Below are positions 54,501 through 59,839 of a stretch of DNA of 64,000 nucleotides, piece after piece (positions within the stretch are counted from its first letter, which is position 1; every line of letters starts with the position of its first letter). The notes below the pieces were generated by a model. It saw only the letters and a list, made by a program, of their open reading frames with translations, had not been told where the DNA came from and ran no database searches. This DNA comes from an uncultured bacterium (GTDB lineage Bacteria > Cyanobacteriota > Vampirovibrionia > Gastranaerophilales > Gastranaerophilaceae): contig CASDPF010000006.1 in the NCBI GenBank assembly GCA_949282215.1, positions 1 through 64,000 on the forward strand. Reading direction: 5' to 3'. Made by a program: the position numbers and the translations under genes.

Positions 54501-55236
54501 TTACCGTAACGAAGTTTTTAGACAAATGAAAACGAACCCTAAAAAGGCAATCGGGAATCTTGTCAGATTAACATTCTATACCGCCATGCTTGGTGTTGGT
54601 GCTGATTCCTTGAAAGATTTATTAATGGGACGTGAGATAAATCTTGGAGATACATTCCTCGATAATATATTTAAATTAGCAATGCTTTCAAAATATCAGG
54701 TTGAGAATTTCAGAAAAGACGGTATCGGAAAGGCTCTTTTATCAAGTGCATTACCACCGACTAACGTTTTTGATGATTTGTATAAAGATATTACCGATAA
54801 AAAGATATATACAGGCGAAAAACCAGTAACTAATATAAAAACTATAAGGAATATCCCTTTTGCAGGTAAATTATATTACTGGTGGTTCGGGGCAGGGAAA
54901 GAGGTTCGAGAAAAAGAATTTAAAGCTAATCGCAAAGCTGATTATTTGAGAGCCCTCAAAACTGGCAATCCTGATTTATCTCAAAGGAGCACCGATAAAC
55001 TTGTTAAAGCAGGGTATGACACAAAAGCAATAAACAAAATTAAAAAACGGGCTGAAAGTAAATATTCCGAACCTTATGAGAACGCATATAAAAAGGCATT
55101 ACAGCAACAAAACTATAATAAAGTGAGAAATATTGCGGATAAATTAGAGAGAGACAAAGTTCCGGCAACTTTACGGAGAGAAATTTATCTTAAAGCTCTA
55201 AGAGAATATTACAGCGAAAGGAGAGTTGCACAATGA
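45523..55236 (+). CDS. Giant polyvalent virion protein (methyltransferase, SF2 helicase, metalloprotease-like)
   Basis: This 3237-residue protein has two N-terminal tags (GLFDEIDNEV and GLFDDIDNQV, residues 2-12 and 31-40) and an N6-adenine methyltransferase domain with NPPYGQYSG near residue 1049 preceded by YYTPANIVKKMW near 950. An SF2/SNF2-type helicase follows: GTGKT near 1518, VDEAHNF near 1659, LTATPFNN near 1716, QIVGRIWRRGNR near 1987. A zinc-protease-like HEIQH lies near 2327, and a long helical C-terminus completes it. It is of the DarB/polyvalent type: ejected with DNA and thought to protect it in the new host. GAGGA precedes the start. Confidence 0.88.
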   Translation: MGLFDEIDNEVLSGQTPINNANTNNTDSPKGLFDDIDNQVLTEEQQPKPTFADSHPFIASVPEAGKQFGVRAVKSFPEFAKGLNDLVALAGDKTHLQGLSDFGRSNAEFWQQQSDKIQIDPKYQGLQGLKSKETLLPTVFGSVGDQFTNLLTAAGGGAGGAKLAAQAGLKGLAKAGVITAGTSVPNLAQEGSYLDKIDAFQAINGRMPTQEELAQIQNVAIGEKAVNTALETVSDRLLFGKIFPEGAVTKGVKGVLKNAGQQALTEAGTEGMQESVSIGAEKLLGLNQGDNASRLLDAMAIGGVTGGVIGGGSNLVARPYNTQFAENQNNNVNPVEAVKNVSAQIVNNGKVLYDSAADSFNNVVNNVNNAVNQPSSFDVLMQLSREGNLHNRPAELAPNIAEKAKVKKARKAVKSPETISNQSENTNTEIMPVENVQNAVSETQNLTPEIANKEKVSKTKAKQREKAAAKERAIAKIKEIAPNITAKKEELTNAQKDVQLSRLKKEVGIGGILRDDEGSVYEVLDQNGYMRNVDTGEVSIGDVKRSYEKYVHDNNELLKVQPFNYDENAKGDTNRDNYVFSKQEAVDAYNNYIQKPTEANREIYQDTVGRLHEEYQQIEPELKNTKPQNTVKVPAKLQELAPKTVEKLQKTNSPKQNNEVNNKNFRKINDEHTARIMQVYNKYTQQEILAGKANSEIEAINKEFEPLEKVALAPNITEKAANKKAKKYKAPSKEIPEGTSKKGDVAWYLNKDDKKPKFYSTMAESNEIGLFKAESNSYEELLSKLPYAPTSRAIVEYYQKAGVPFSEFNPEYNGNIPETTNKGGVLNGHVTETVNADGRRVSEEKETAGEESSGVSQEEPANERTSDQVGRGDDVSDVGRGISQKDKEIIEKEYKNQHELNKAIEDYINNGEYKKYAGSVRMPQEVKDWLKKYSGAGGLEKQGAAGKGLLSEYYTPANIVKKMWDITSQYVDTNGAKVLEPSVGVGRFIEYAPENTSFDAVEMNPVSARITKILYPDTNVETGEFQERFINKENNTPVKNVEGKYDIVIGNPPYGQYSGRYKGMGEGKKFSRLEAYFINRGLDSLKENGVMTFIVPSSFLDGAITAGKQEIGKKCELLDAYRLPENTFNTTSIGTDIVVLRKTSSGKETNINLGKWFEAHPEKILGTVEQRKSRFGGKMENYVKGDKNAVDSIDTSKKSIKKTELSENTGELKGSVEKTVKKHSTVKKNLTTEKVGNTEYKEYVPKNTVPDEDLQLFNDTRVDGTLPKSKYSPNEKVNMYDGELYNDFNYLQGDIYEKLDALEHENISENQKEIQRKKLEKVLPKPKEVKQIQFNPTSDFIRELVMGQEETTEYDYSSRQERKVTRPVTLDKKYLQHVEHLTNSERDGVSTWDIRSFINGNKIRIDYHYSSYSLSKAEMEKERNMQKAAYLTKLKNTVDKTFNDFVQNELTKEEQKKLSDAWNRNFNAVYNPDYEQMPLLIKELNSEFYGKPLELQNVQIEGINFLTNKGVGLLGFEVGTGKTLSGIIATVRNMQSGRCKRPLILVPKQVKNNWIREIKQSFPNMPVNDVDNMSKFSGEIPENSLTVATYEALGNIWYGDRAAVDLIHDIYSVSNDFNRDSTERGKEKAKERAGQILGLAEKGNKKQFSIQDLGFDHITVDEAHNFKNLFADAKADGQEGNTYVNITGGSTSTRAARLFLLAQYILNNNNNRNVFMLTATPFNNSPIEVFNMMSFIGKDKLDKMGLYNVYQFMENYADISSDWIVNSRNEVEYKQIVTGFKNAGSLRELIKSVMLIRSAEDAGIKRPEKYTRRVVLEPSQSQLDLIAKAEQDAVSGNKNDGAVLKAINQSRKATLSPDIAADNFDVSPEDLIKNSPKLEYIAKAVASMKKKDPKTSQLIYMPLGVKYLPKIKQYFVNKGIFKADEVAIIDSGVSDDKISQITDSFNDVDGKVKLIIGTNKIKEGMNLNKNSSVLYVPYMDWNPTDFMQIVGRIWRRGNRYSKIRVVVPLLKNSSDSFMFQKLNEKTDRINNIMDESREYIDTSELNTAEEKINMISNPDKKVRMFIKVEQQKLEAQVKELQGRLETANSYKNSLESDERILKNTQERFNNLKKEIKELDPEKNKWDYEYKTDNMNRYKRDIAAYTASLKRTKEKIKRLELDFEGKDSEDVINSEIQKIQENINQLEEYGKKKLVEYQKEYESERLNSKTVSDLIKEFERDTETLYEGGSESFEMPIITNIVNNYKDFTAFNDSIKNGKSIKELCKTEPLFMELKDELSDVSDYIVTAMPQRLQRKGVFGKHYGSQKLIHLNMAAIGDNVEVFTRTLMHEIQHAKQESRYRELLSKGKNFTEKEKSFIKSFQECKRVNREKQNFYNKHRKFLDDIMKGLNGLNVEQKQNFINNLSPKERDIVDKYYELYENYKNAAFEVEARKAGKSYAEEIRRLNSGKTDRITGIRREWAVRAGSHGGSTEGQRRRSYPLGRYDAGASEDVGIGLSGLRRQAEQQNIADKAEKATEELLDYNNIDEILPKVKNSRFTILKKVFTPISTRLEEINPKLKYAIRKFEYDFTQTENKYAAAIKPFIEKLDKMPVADYAKYDLALKNGKTDIVNALNEKYGIKSEYKAVRNLLDKIRQEALDTDLEVGMIEDYFPRKVINPAAIIEHYSKSSFIRKYLREIDPYNTLSDEEKLAKINSALRGTNQAIKTTSSFTKGRKISSITKDLNRYYKDSRSALVDYITNMNNAIQVRKFFGKGDNLDESIGSYTKNLLDNGLISPAEETELKEILKSRFTQHGVSGIVSDLKNIGYVSTMGNPFSAITQIGDLAFTLYRNGVWNSFLGLKQTVSRNNNITKEDLGISKIAQEFESDSKTAKLVDKTFKFVGLDYIDRLGKETYINASYQRLKQQADKAIFDGKVQKKSKFYNELHDIFGKDTTKVIKDLSSGRISENVKYLLFCDISDFQPISLSEMPQVYLTSGNGRIAYMLKTYSIKLVDVYRNEVFRQMKTNPKKAIGNLVRLTFYTAMLGVGADSLKDLLMGREINLGDTFLDNIFKLAMLSKYQVENFRKDGIGKALLSSALPPTNVFDDLYKDITDKKIYTGEKPVTNIKTIRNIPFAGKLYYWWFGAGKEVREKEFKANRKADYLRALKTGNPDLSQRSTDKLVKAGYDTKAINKIKKRAESKYSEPYENAYKKALQQQNYNKVRNIADKLERDKVPATLRREIYLKALREYYSERRVAQ

Positions 55237-55484
55237 TATTAGCAGCAATACAGGCATTTTTTGAAGCTCTTAAAAGCGGTTTTTCTTATGCAGAAACAGC
55301 AAAAGAAAATCAATGCGAAACAGAAGTTTTGAAAGAAAAAAGACATCAAGAGAAGCAAAATGATAAACAGGAAGATTTACTTATTGATATGGCAAAATTA
55401 CTTTTGAAGTATCAGGGGGTAATGACCAAGACCGACAGAATAAGGGTAAATGTTTATACAAAAAGAATTAAGGGGGTAAATTAG
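55233..55484 (+). CDS. Small late protein
   Basis: This 83-residue protein has a helical, partly hydrophobic N-terminus (ILAAIQAFFEALKSGFSYAE) and a charged remainder with many Lys/Glu. It overlaps the giant gene by 4 bp, and its TAG stop overlaps the next AGG start (TAGG). A lysis-cassette role is possible from position only. Confidence 0.65.
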   Translation: MILAAIQAFFEALKSGFSYAETAKENQCETEVLKEKRHQEKQNDKQEDLLIDMAKLLLKYQGVMTKTDRIRVNVYTKRIKGVN

Positions 55485-55485
55485 G
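55470..55485 (+). promoter_or_regulatory. Shine-Dalgarno and AGG start in TAGG overlap, small membrane gene
   Basis: AAGGGGG (55470-55476), a 6-nt spacer, AGG (55483-55485). Two bases of the upstream TAG stop are part of the AGG. Confidence 0.78.
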
Positions 55486-55758
55486 TCAGAGACATTCGTA
55501 GAATATGCACCTATTTTGGTTGTTGTTATAGTTTTTTTATTCAAAAATAGACTTTTTGTTACCCCCGAACAGTTAGAAAAAAGAAGTGCTGCTATTTTAA
55601 AAGAAGTTGAGGAGCGTTTTGTTACATTGTTGCAGTATTCAGAGTTTAAGGCTTTTGTATCAACTCGTTTTGATGAGGGGGCTAGGCGTTTTGACCACCT
55701 CGACAAAGGAATAGATGATATAAAAAATTGTTTAGTACATTTAGCAGAAAAGGAGTAA
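55483..55758 (+). CDS. Small membrane protein, holin/spanin-like, AGG start
   Basis: This 91-residue protein reads SETFVEYAPILVVVIVFLFK after AGG. It has one N-terminal membrane helix (about 8-24) and a long charged coiled coil (LEKRSAAILKEVEERF...). This matches a type III-like holin or an inner-membrane spanin. No ATG or GTG is available near; a TTG 11 codons on would cut into the membrane helix. AGG overlaps the upstream stop. Confidence 0.75.
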   Translation, partial: RSETFVEYAPILVVVIVFLFKNRLFVTPEQLEKRSAAILKEVEERFVTLLQYSEFKAFVSTRFDEGARRFDHLDKGIDDIKNCLVHLAEKE

Positions 55759-55762
55759 AAAG

Positions 55763-56047
55763 ATGCGTGGATTTCCTAAACATTTTAACTCTAAACAAGA
55801 TTTTATGAACTGTTTAGAGTTGTTTCCGGAAGAAACAAAAGCGGAATTGCAAAGGTTATTAGATGACCGTTTTGTATGGGTCGATACCGCTATTTTGAAC
55901 GGCACAGCAGGAGTAGTTGACAGTACACATAGAGTTATAGAAAGTGACGACGGTCTCATTCAACAAGAGTTGAAAGAAGATACCAATGCAAAACTTTTTA
56001 GGCTTGGGTTTACTGTTTCAGAAGTAGAGGAGATTTTAAATGATTAA
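55763..56047 (+). CDS. Tail-associated hypothetical protein
   Basis: This 94-residue protein (RGFPKHFNSKQDFMNCLELF...) has a pattern I associate with tail-module phage proteins of the CDS just before DUF4376 proteins, but no named family. AAAGGAG precedes an ordinary ATG, and its end overlaps the next start. Confidence 0.65.
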   Translation: MRGFPKHFNSKQDFMNCLELFPEETKAELQRLLDDRFVWVDTAILNGTAGVVDSTHRVIESDDGLIQQELKEDTNAKLFRLGFTVSEVEEILND

Positions 56048-56579
56048 AAGAAGATATGACGCAGTAACGGGAAAACTCGGAGCTTCATACCCTGATAATA
56101 TCTCAGTACCGGAGCCGTTTTTATTATTAACCGAAGCTCAAAACGACGCAATAAGCACAGATTCAGATTATGTGTATTATTACAAAGACGGTACTTATAA
56201 AAAAGTAAATAAGGCTTTGCAGGACGCAAAAGACGCAAAAAGCAAAGAAAATGACCAAAAAGCAAGAGCAAAGGTCGAATCCCTGAAGGTTACCTATACA
56301 AAAGACGGTCAAGATTTGTTGTTTGAATTTAATTTACAAACTCAAACCGACTTGACTACGGCAGGTTTACAGCTTTTGGCGGGGGCAATTCAGACAAAAA
56401 CTTGGACAACAAACAATAATATTGTTGCCGAGCTGAATGCGGAAGATATTACCGCAATCGGAGCCCAATTTGCGGCACTTATCGACCCGATTTGGTCTGA
56501 TGTTTGGTCTCCATACCAAACACAAATCGACGAAGCTGAAACGGTCGAGGAAGTCAATTCAATAGTTATTACATATTAA
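56040..56579 (+). CDS. DUF4376-like tail protein
   Basis: This 179-residue protein has a short N-terminal beta part and a C-terminal region (FNLQTQTDLTTAGLQLLAGA, then LNAEDITAIGAQFAALID) like DUF4376 phage tail proteins. It sits just upstream of the DGR target, so it may help fibre assembly. The family call is from memory. Confidence 0.65.
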   Translation: MIKRRYDAVTGKLGASYPDNISVPEPFLLLTEAQNDAISTDSDYVYYYKDGTYKKVNKALQDAKDAKSKENDQKARAKVESLKVTYTKDGQDLLFEFNLQTQTDLTTAGLQLLAGAIQTKTWTTNNNIVAELNAEDITAIGAQFAALIDPIWSDVWSPYQTQIDEAETVEEVNSIVITY

Positions 56580-56596
56580 TATAAGGAGCGTACACT

Positions 56597-56926
56597 ATGA
56601 ATATTTTAAATTTTTTCAAAGATTTGTTTGATTTCAAATCAGTAGCTAAAAAGATTTTTACAAAAGAAAATTTTGAAGAAATCTGTAACTTTGCAAAAAA
56701 TCAAATAGTAATTTTTGTAGGTAAAAATGACCTGCTTGGCAAAGAAAAAAAAGAAAAGGTCGACAAAAAGGTTATTGCCTTCTTGCAAGAAAAATTGCAT
56801 TCCGATAACGGATTTGTGAAATTCATTATAAATCTGTTGATTGCGATAGTTCCTGCTATTACTCAATTTATTTACGACACATTAAAAGCTCGTGTTGACG
56901 GCTTAACAGTTGAGAAAGAGGTGTAA
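56597..56926 (+). CDS. Small protein with hydrophobic C-terminal segment
   Basis: This 109-residue protein has Lys-rich helices and a hydrophobic stretch FVKFIINLLIAIVPAITQFI (about 74-93) that could span a membrane. It may be a lysis or tail accessory protein. AAGGAGCG precedes ATG. It is not an Avd-type four-helix protein, as far as I can tell. Confidence 0.65.
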   Translation: MNILNFFKDLFDFKSVAKKIFTKENFEEICNFAKNQIVIFVGKNDLLGKEKKEKVDKKVIAFLQEKLHSDNGFVKFIINLLIAIVPAITQFIYDTLKARVDGLTVEKEV

Positions 56927-56931
56927 TTAGG
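56918..56931 (+). promoter_or_regulatory. Shine-Dalgarno and AGG start, DGR target gene
   Basis: GAGGTG (56918-56923), a 5-nt spacer, AGG (56929-56931) followed by AGC GGA ACA GTT. Confidence 0.8.
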
Positions 56932-58152
56932 AGCGGAACAGTTAATTCTTTAATTCAATTCGGTTATGGTGAAGTCGCCGACCCTGATAGTGTCAATCAA
57001 AACTTTGAAACATTGCGTCAGGCTATCAACTCCAATGTCCAAGATACATTAGAAATCAATACAGAAATATCAACCATTAACACAACGCTTGATTCTGTAT
57101 CTGAACAGGTTATGCCTGATTTGAACTTTACCAAAACTGACAATATGTTCATTGTGTCAAATGCAAAGAACTCAATCACTTTAAAAGCCGGCACAACTAT
57201 TAGACTTAATGTGTCTGAGGATGATGTCAGATACTTAGAAGTAAAAGAAGATACAACCTATAATATATTCAATATTATGGACACAGGTGCGTCCTCTTTG
57301 ACAGCGGGGACTGACTATTATTTATATGTTGTCGCTAAAGATGAAGTCGGCGTTGAGAGTGAAGTTATAAAGACAGTTGAATTGAAAGCGTCTTTAAATA
57401 GTACATATCCTACCGGATATAATTCTTCTAACTCTCGTAAAATTGGCGGTTTTCACACTCTTTGCATGGCGGTTACAGCTTCAAATGCTCCGGCTCTTGT
57501 TGATACGGATATTTGGGACGCTCATCCCGCTATAGGTTATAATGCCGGAGATATTATCCCGAATTCTGTATGGTGTCTTTCAAACCGTCCTCAATCAAGC
57601 CCTGAAGGTATGGTTTATGTTGATAAGATTGATAAATGGGTTGATATTTATTTGCAATCAGGTACAGGGCTTTCAACAGCTTCCGCATACGGGGCTACTG
57701 TAACAGACAATAGACAGCCTATAAATCATCAATGGGATCAACAGCTAAAAAATAAAAAATTAGCAACTGACAATGATTTCACAATATTCGCTGAGGGTTC
57801 AAACCAAAAGACAGCTATTTACGGTAGTGCTGCTCCGAACCCTAAAACAACAGGCGGGCATACAGATACAGCGGGTAAACGTATGATTTCCGGCTATTTT
57901 GTTGAGGAATGCTGCGGGTATTTATGGCAATGGCTTGATGAAATTGCACCAGTCGGCGGAAGCGGCTTTTCAAATTATGACGGTTCTGCTGCAAGAGGTC
58001 AATCCTATGGCGTCCCTTATGTGCTTAGTGCGGGCGGGGATTGGTCTTATTCTTCGTCGTGCGGGTCTCGGGCTCGTTCTGCGAACTATTCTCGGTCGCG
58101 TGTCTCTGCTTACTACGGCTCTCGTGGGGTGAGCCTACCGCTTAGAATATAG
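56929..58152 (+). CDS. DGR-diversified receptor-binding protein, AGG start
   Basis: This 407-residue tail protein reads SGTVNSLIQFGYGEVADPDS after AGG. It has a stalk-like N-terminal half and a C-type-lectin-like C-terminal domain (FAEGSNQKTAIYG, GGHTDTAGKRMISGYFVEE, CGYLWQWLDE). The last ~45 codons are the variable repeat (58021-58132), ending GVSLPLRI. The DGR would change Asn-codon-derived residues at the ligand surface. The first ATG downstream is 28 codons on (57013), past the conserved-looking start. It is the only DGR target seen. Confidence 0.88.
   Translation, partial: RSGTVNSLIQFGYGEVADPDSVNQNFETLRQAINSNVQDTLEINTEISTINTTLDSVSEQVMPDLNFTKTDNMFIVSNAKNSITLKAGTTIRLNVSEDDVRYLEVKEDTTYNIFNIMDTGASSLTAGTDYYLYVVAKDEVGVESEVIKTVELKASLNSTYPTGYNSSNSRKIGGFHTLCMAVTASNAPALVDTDIWDAHPAIGYNAGDIIPNSVWCLSNRPQSSPEGMVYVDKIDKWVDIYLQSGTGLSTASAYGATVTDNRQPINHQWDQQLKNKKLATDNDFTIFAEGSNQKTAIYGSAAPNPKTTGGHTDTAGKRMISGYFVEECCGYLWQWLDEIAPVGGSGFSNYDGSAARGQSYGVPYVLSAGGDWSYSSSCGSRARSANYSRSRVSAYYGSRGVSLPLRI
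58021..58132 (+). repeat. DGR variable repeat (VR)
   Basis: This 112-bp segment aligns without gaps to the TR at 58258-58369. Of 16 differences, 15 are at template A positions (changed to T, C or G) and one at a template G. It encodes the C-terminus of the target. Confidence 0.95.
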
Positions 58153-58186
58153 AGAATTACATAATTAGGGTGGGGTTGGTCGGGTA

Positions 58187-58215
58187 TATTGTAATGAGTG
58201 CACATTATTACAATA
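58187..58215 (+). other. Hairpin between VR and TR
   Basis: TATTGTAAT (58187-58195) and ATTACAATA (58207-58215) form a 9-bp stem with an 11-nt loop just after the target gene. Hairpins downstream of VR assist target recognition in some DGRs; role here is inferred. Confidence 0.5.
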
Positions 58216-58257
58216 GTTCGGGCAGGGCTTTTTTATAGGTTGCGGGTTGTTTTGCGG

Positions 58258-58369
58258 GTGCTTAGTGCAGGCGGGAATTGGAATAATTCTTCGTCGTGCG
58301 GGTCTCGGGCTCGTAATGCGAACAATTCTCGGTCGAATGTCAATGCGAACAACGGCTCTCGTAGGGTGA
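58258..58369 (+). ncRNA. DGR template repeat (TR) RNA
   Basis: This 112-bp template has AAC/AAT at the variable codons (NNSSSCG, NANNSRSNVNANN when read in the VR frame), the usual AAY bias that lets A mutagenesis reach many residues but no stop codons. It lies between target and reverse transcriptase; the RNA probably extends to near 58490 and its downstream part looks structured. Confidence 0.92.
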
Positions 58370-58497
58370 TACGTTATCCATAGCGGTAATGGCTGAACCC
58401 GTAACCTTGTCGAAATCCCGAAAGGGTGTGGCAAAATACAATGCGATAAGTGAGCCCCTTGTTAGTAGGGCTTCCGAAAGTGAGGGGTTTTTACTTT

Positions 58498-59808
58498 ATG
58501 GTTAAAAGACACGGTAATTTATATGGTAGATTATGTTCGTGGGATAACTTATTACTTGCTCATCAGAGAGCAGCAAGACATAAGAAAAAATATACTGAGG
58601 TTATGCAATTTGAAGATAATCTTGAAGAAAATCTGAAAGAATTGCAAAATGAATTAATTACCTGTACGTATCATACAGGAGAGTATCGACAAAAGATTAT
58701 TTATGAGCCAAAAGAAAGAACTATATATATTTTGCATTATAAACATAGGGTCGCTCAATGGGCTTTGATGAACATTGTAGAACCAATAATTGAGAAAATG
58801 TTTATAAAAGATACATATTCTTGTATCAAAAACAGAGGAATGCACAAGGCTTCATTAAGAACAACTCAATTTGTTAATTCTTGCAAATATTGTTTAAAAA
58901 TGGATATCCGAAAATTTTATCCTTCTGTAGACCAAGATATATTATATTCGCTTGTAGAACGAAAATTTAAAGATAAAAAATTATTATATTTATTCAAAGA
59001 TATAATATATTCCTATCCGGGCGGCAAAAATATGCCAATAGGAAACTTAGCAAGTCAAATACTCGGTAATTATTATATGGACAGGCTTGATAAGTTTGTA
59101 AAAGAGGTTTTGAAATGTAAATGTTATGTGAGATATTGCGATGATTTCTGTTTATTTTCAAACGATAAAGAGGAATTAAAAAACTTCAAATATCGCATAA
59201 CAGATTTTTTAGATAAAGAATTAAAATTAACTCTTAGCAAGTGTGATATATTTCCAGTTTCTCGTGGTGTAGATTTTATGGGATATAGACATTTCAGAGG
59301 TTACAATTTAATCAGAAAAAGCACCGCCAAAAGAGTAAAAAGACAGTTACCTACGATATATAAAAAAGGATTAAGCGGTGAATTATCAGTCGGTAGATTT
59401 AGATCTACAGTTGACTCAATTTTAGGGTGGATTGATTGGGCTGACAGTTATAATTTTATAAAAAGTACGAAAATATTACAGTATAGGAGCGAAGTTATGG
59501 CAAAATTTTCAGAAATTGCAACAGAAAATGACAAAAATTTAAGAAAACTAGAAGGCAATAGTGTAAAAATCGAAGATTGGCTCGATAAGCCAATTAAAAT
59601 TACAGGTTATCGCATAGAACCGTCAAAATTTAATGACAACAAAGGACGTCCAAAAAATAGAATCGGTTTTGAGTTCTATTCAGAAGGTACTCCACATGTT
59701 ATATTTACATCTTCAGGGAATCTGATTTATTTAATACAAAAATATTACACGAAAGAAGGACTGGAGTGTAAAATTGTAAAAAGAAACGGGCAATTATGCT
59801 TAGAATAA
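58498..59808 (+). CDS. DGR reverse transcriptase with fused C-terminal domain
   Basis: This 436-residue protein has group-II-intron-like RT motifs: KMDIRKFYPSVD, PIGNLASQILGNYYMD with the DGR-type SQ, the catalytic YCDD (RYCDDFCLF, about 214-222) and FMGYRHF. It makes A-mutagenised cDNA from TR for VR exchange. Residues about 334-436 (AKFSEIATENDK..., ITGYRIEPSKFND, FYSEGTPHVIFTSSGNLIYL) resemble a phage ssDNA-binding-like domain that is usually a separate gene. ATG59497 at that junction has AGGAG 8 nt upstream, so the domain may also be made alone. No Avd gene is adjacent. Confidence 0.93.
   Translation: MVKRHGNLYGRLCSWDNLLLAHQRAARHKKKYTEVMQFEDNLEENLKELQNELITCTYHTGEYRQKIIYEPKERTIYILHYKHRVAQWALMNIVEPIIEKMFIKDTYSCIKNRGMHKASLRTTQFVNSCKYCLKMDIRKFYPSVDQDILYSLVERKFKDKKLLYLFKDIIYSYPGGKNMPIGNLASQILGNYYMDRLDKFVKEVLKCKCYVRYCDDFCLFSNDKEELKNFKYRITDFLDKELKLTLSKCDIFPVSRGVDFMGYRHFRGYNLIRKSTAKRVKRQLPTIYKKGLSGELSVGRFRSTVDSILGWIDWADSYNFIKSTKILQYRSEVMAKFSEIATENDKNLRKLEGNSVKIEDWLDKPIKITGYRIEPSKFNDNKGRPKNRIGFEFYSEGTPHVIFTSSGNLIYLIQKYYTKEGLECKIVKRNGQLCLE
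59485..59499 (+). promoter_or_regulatory. Internal ribosome-binding site and start within the RT gene
   Basis: AGGAG (59485-59489), a 7-nt spacer and in-frame ATG (59497-59499) at residue 334, exactly where the extra C-terminal domain begins (MAKFSEIATEND). Confidence 0.55.
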
Positions 59809-59820
59809 TAAGCAAAAGGC

Positions 59821-59839
59821 AAAGGAGCGTGTAGGCAGG
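59821..59839 (+). promoter_or_regulatory. Shine-Dalgarno and AGG start, terminase large subunit
   Basis: AAAGGAG (59821-59827), a 9-nt spacer, AGG (59837-59839) followed by GAA TAC GAT TTA TTA. Confidence 0.82.
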
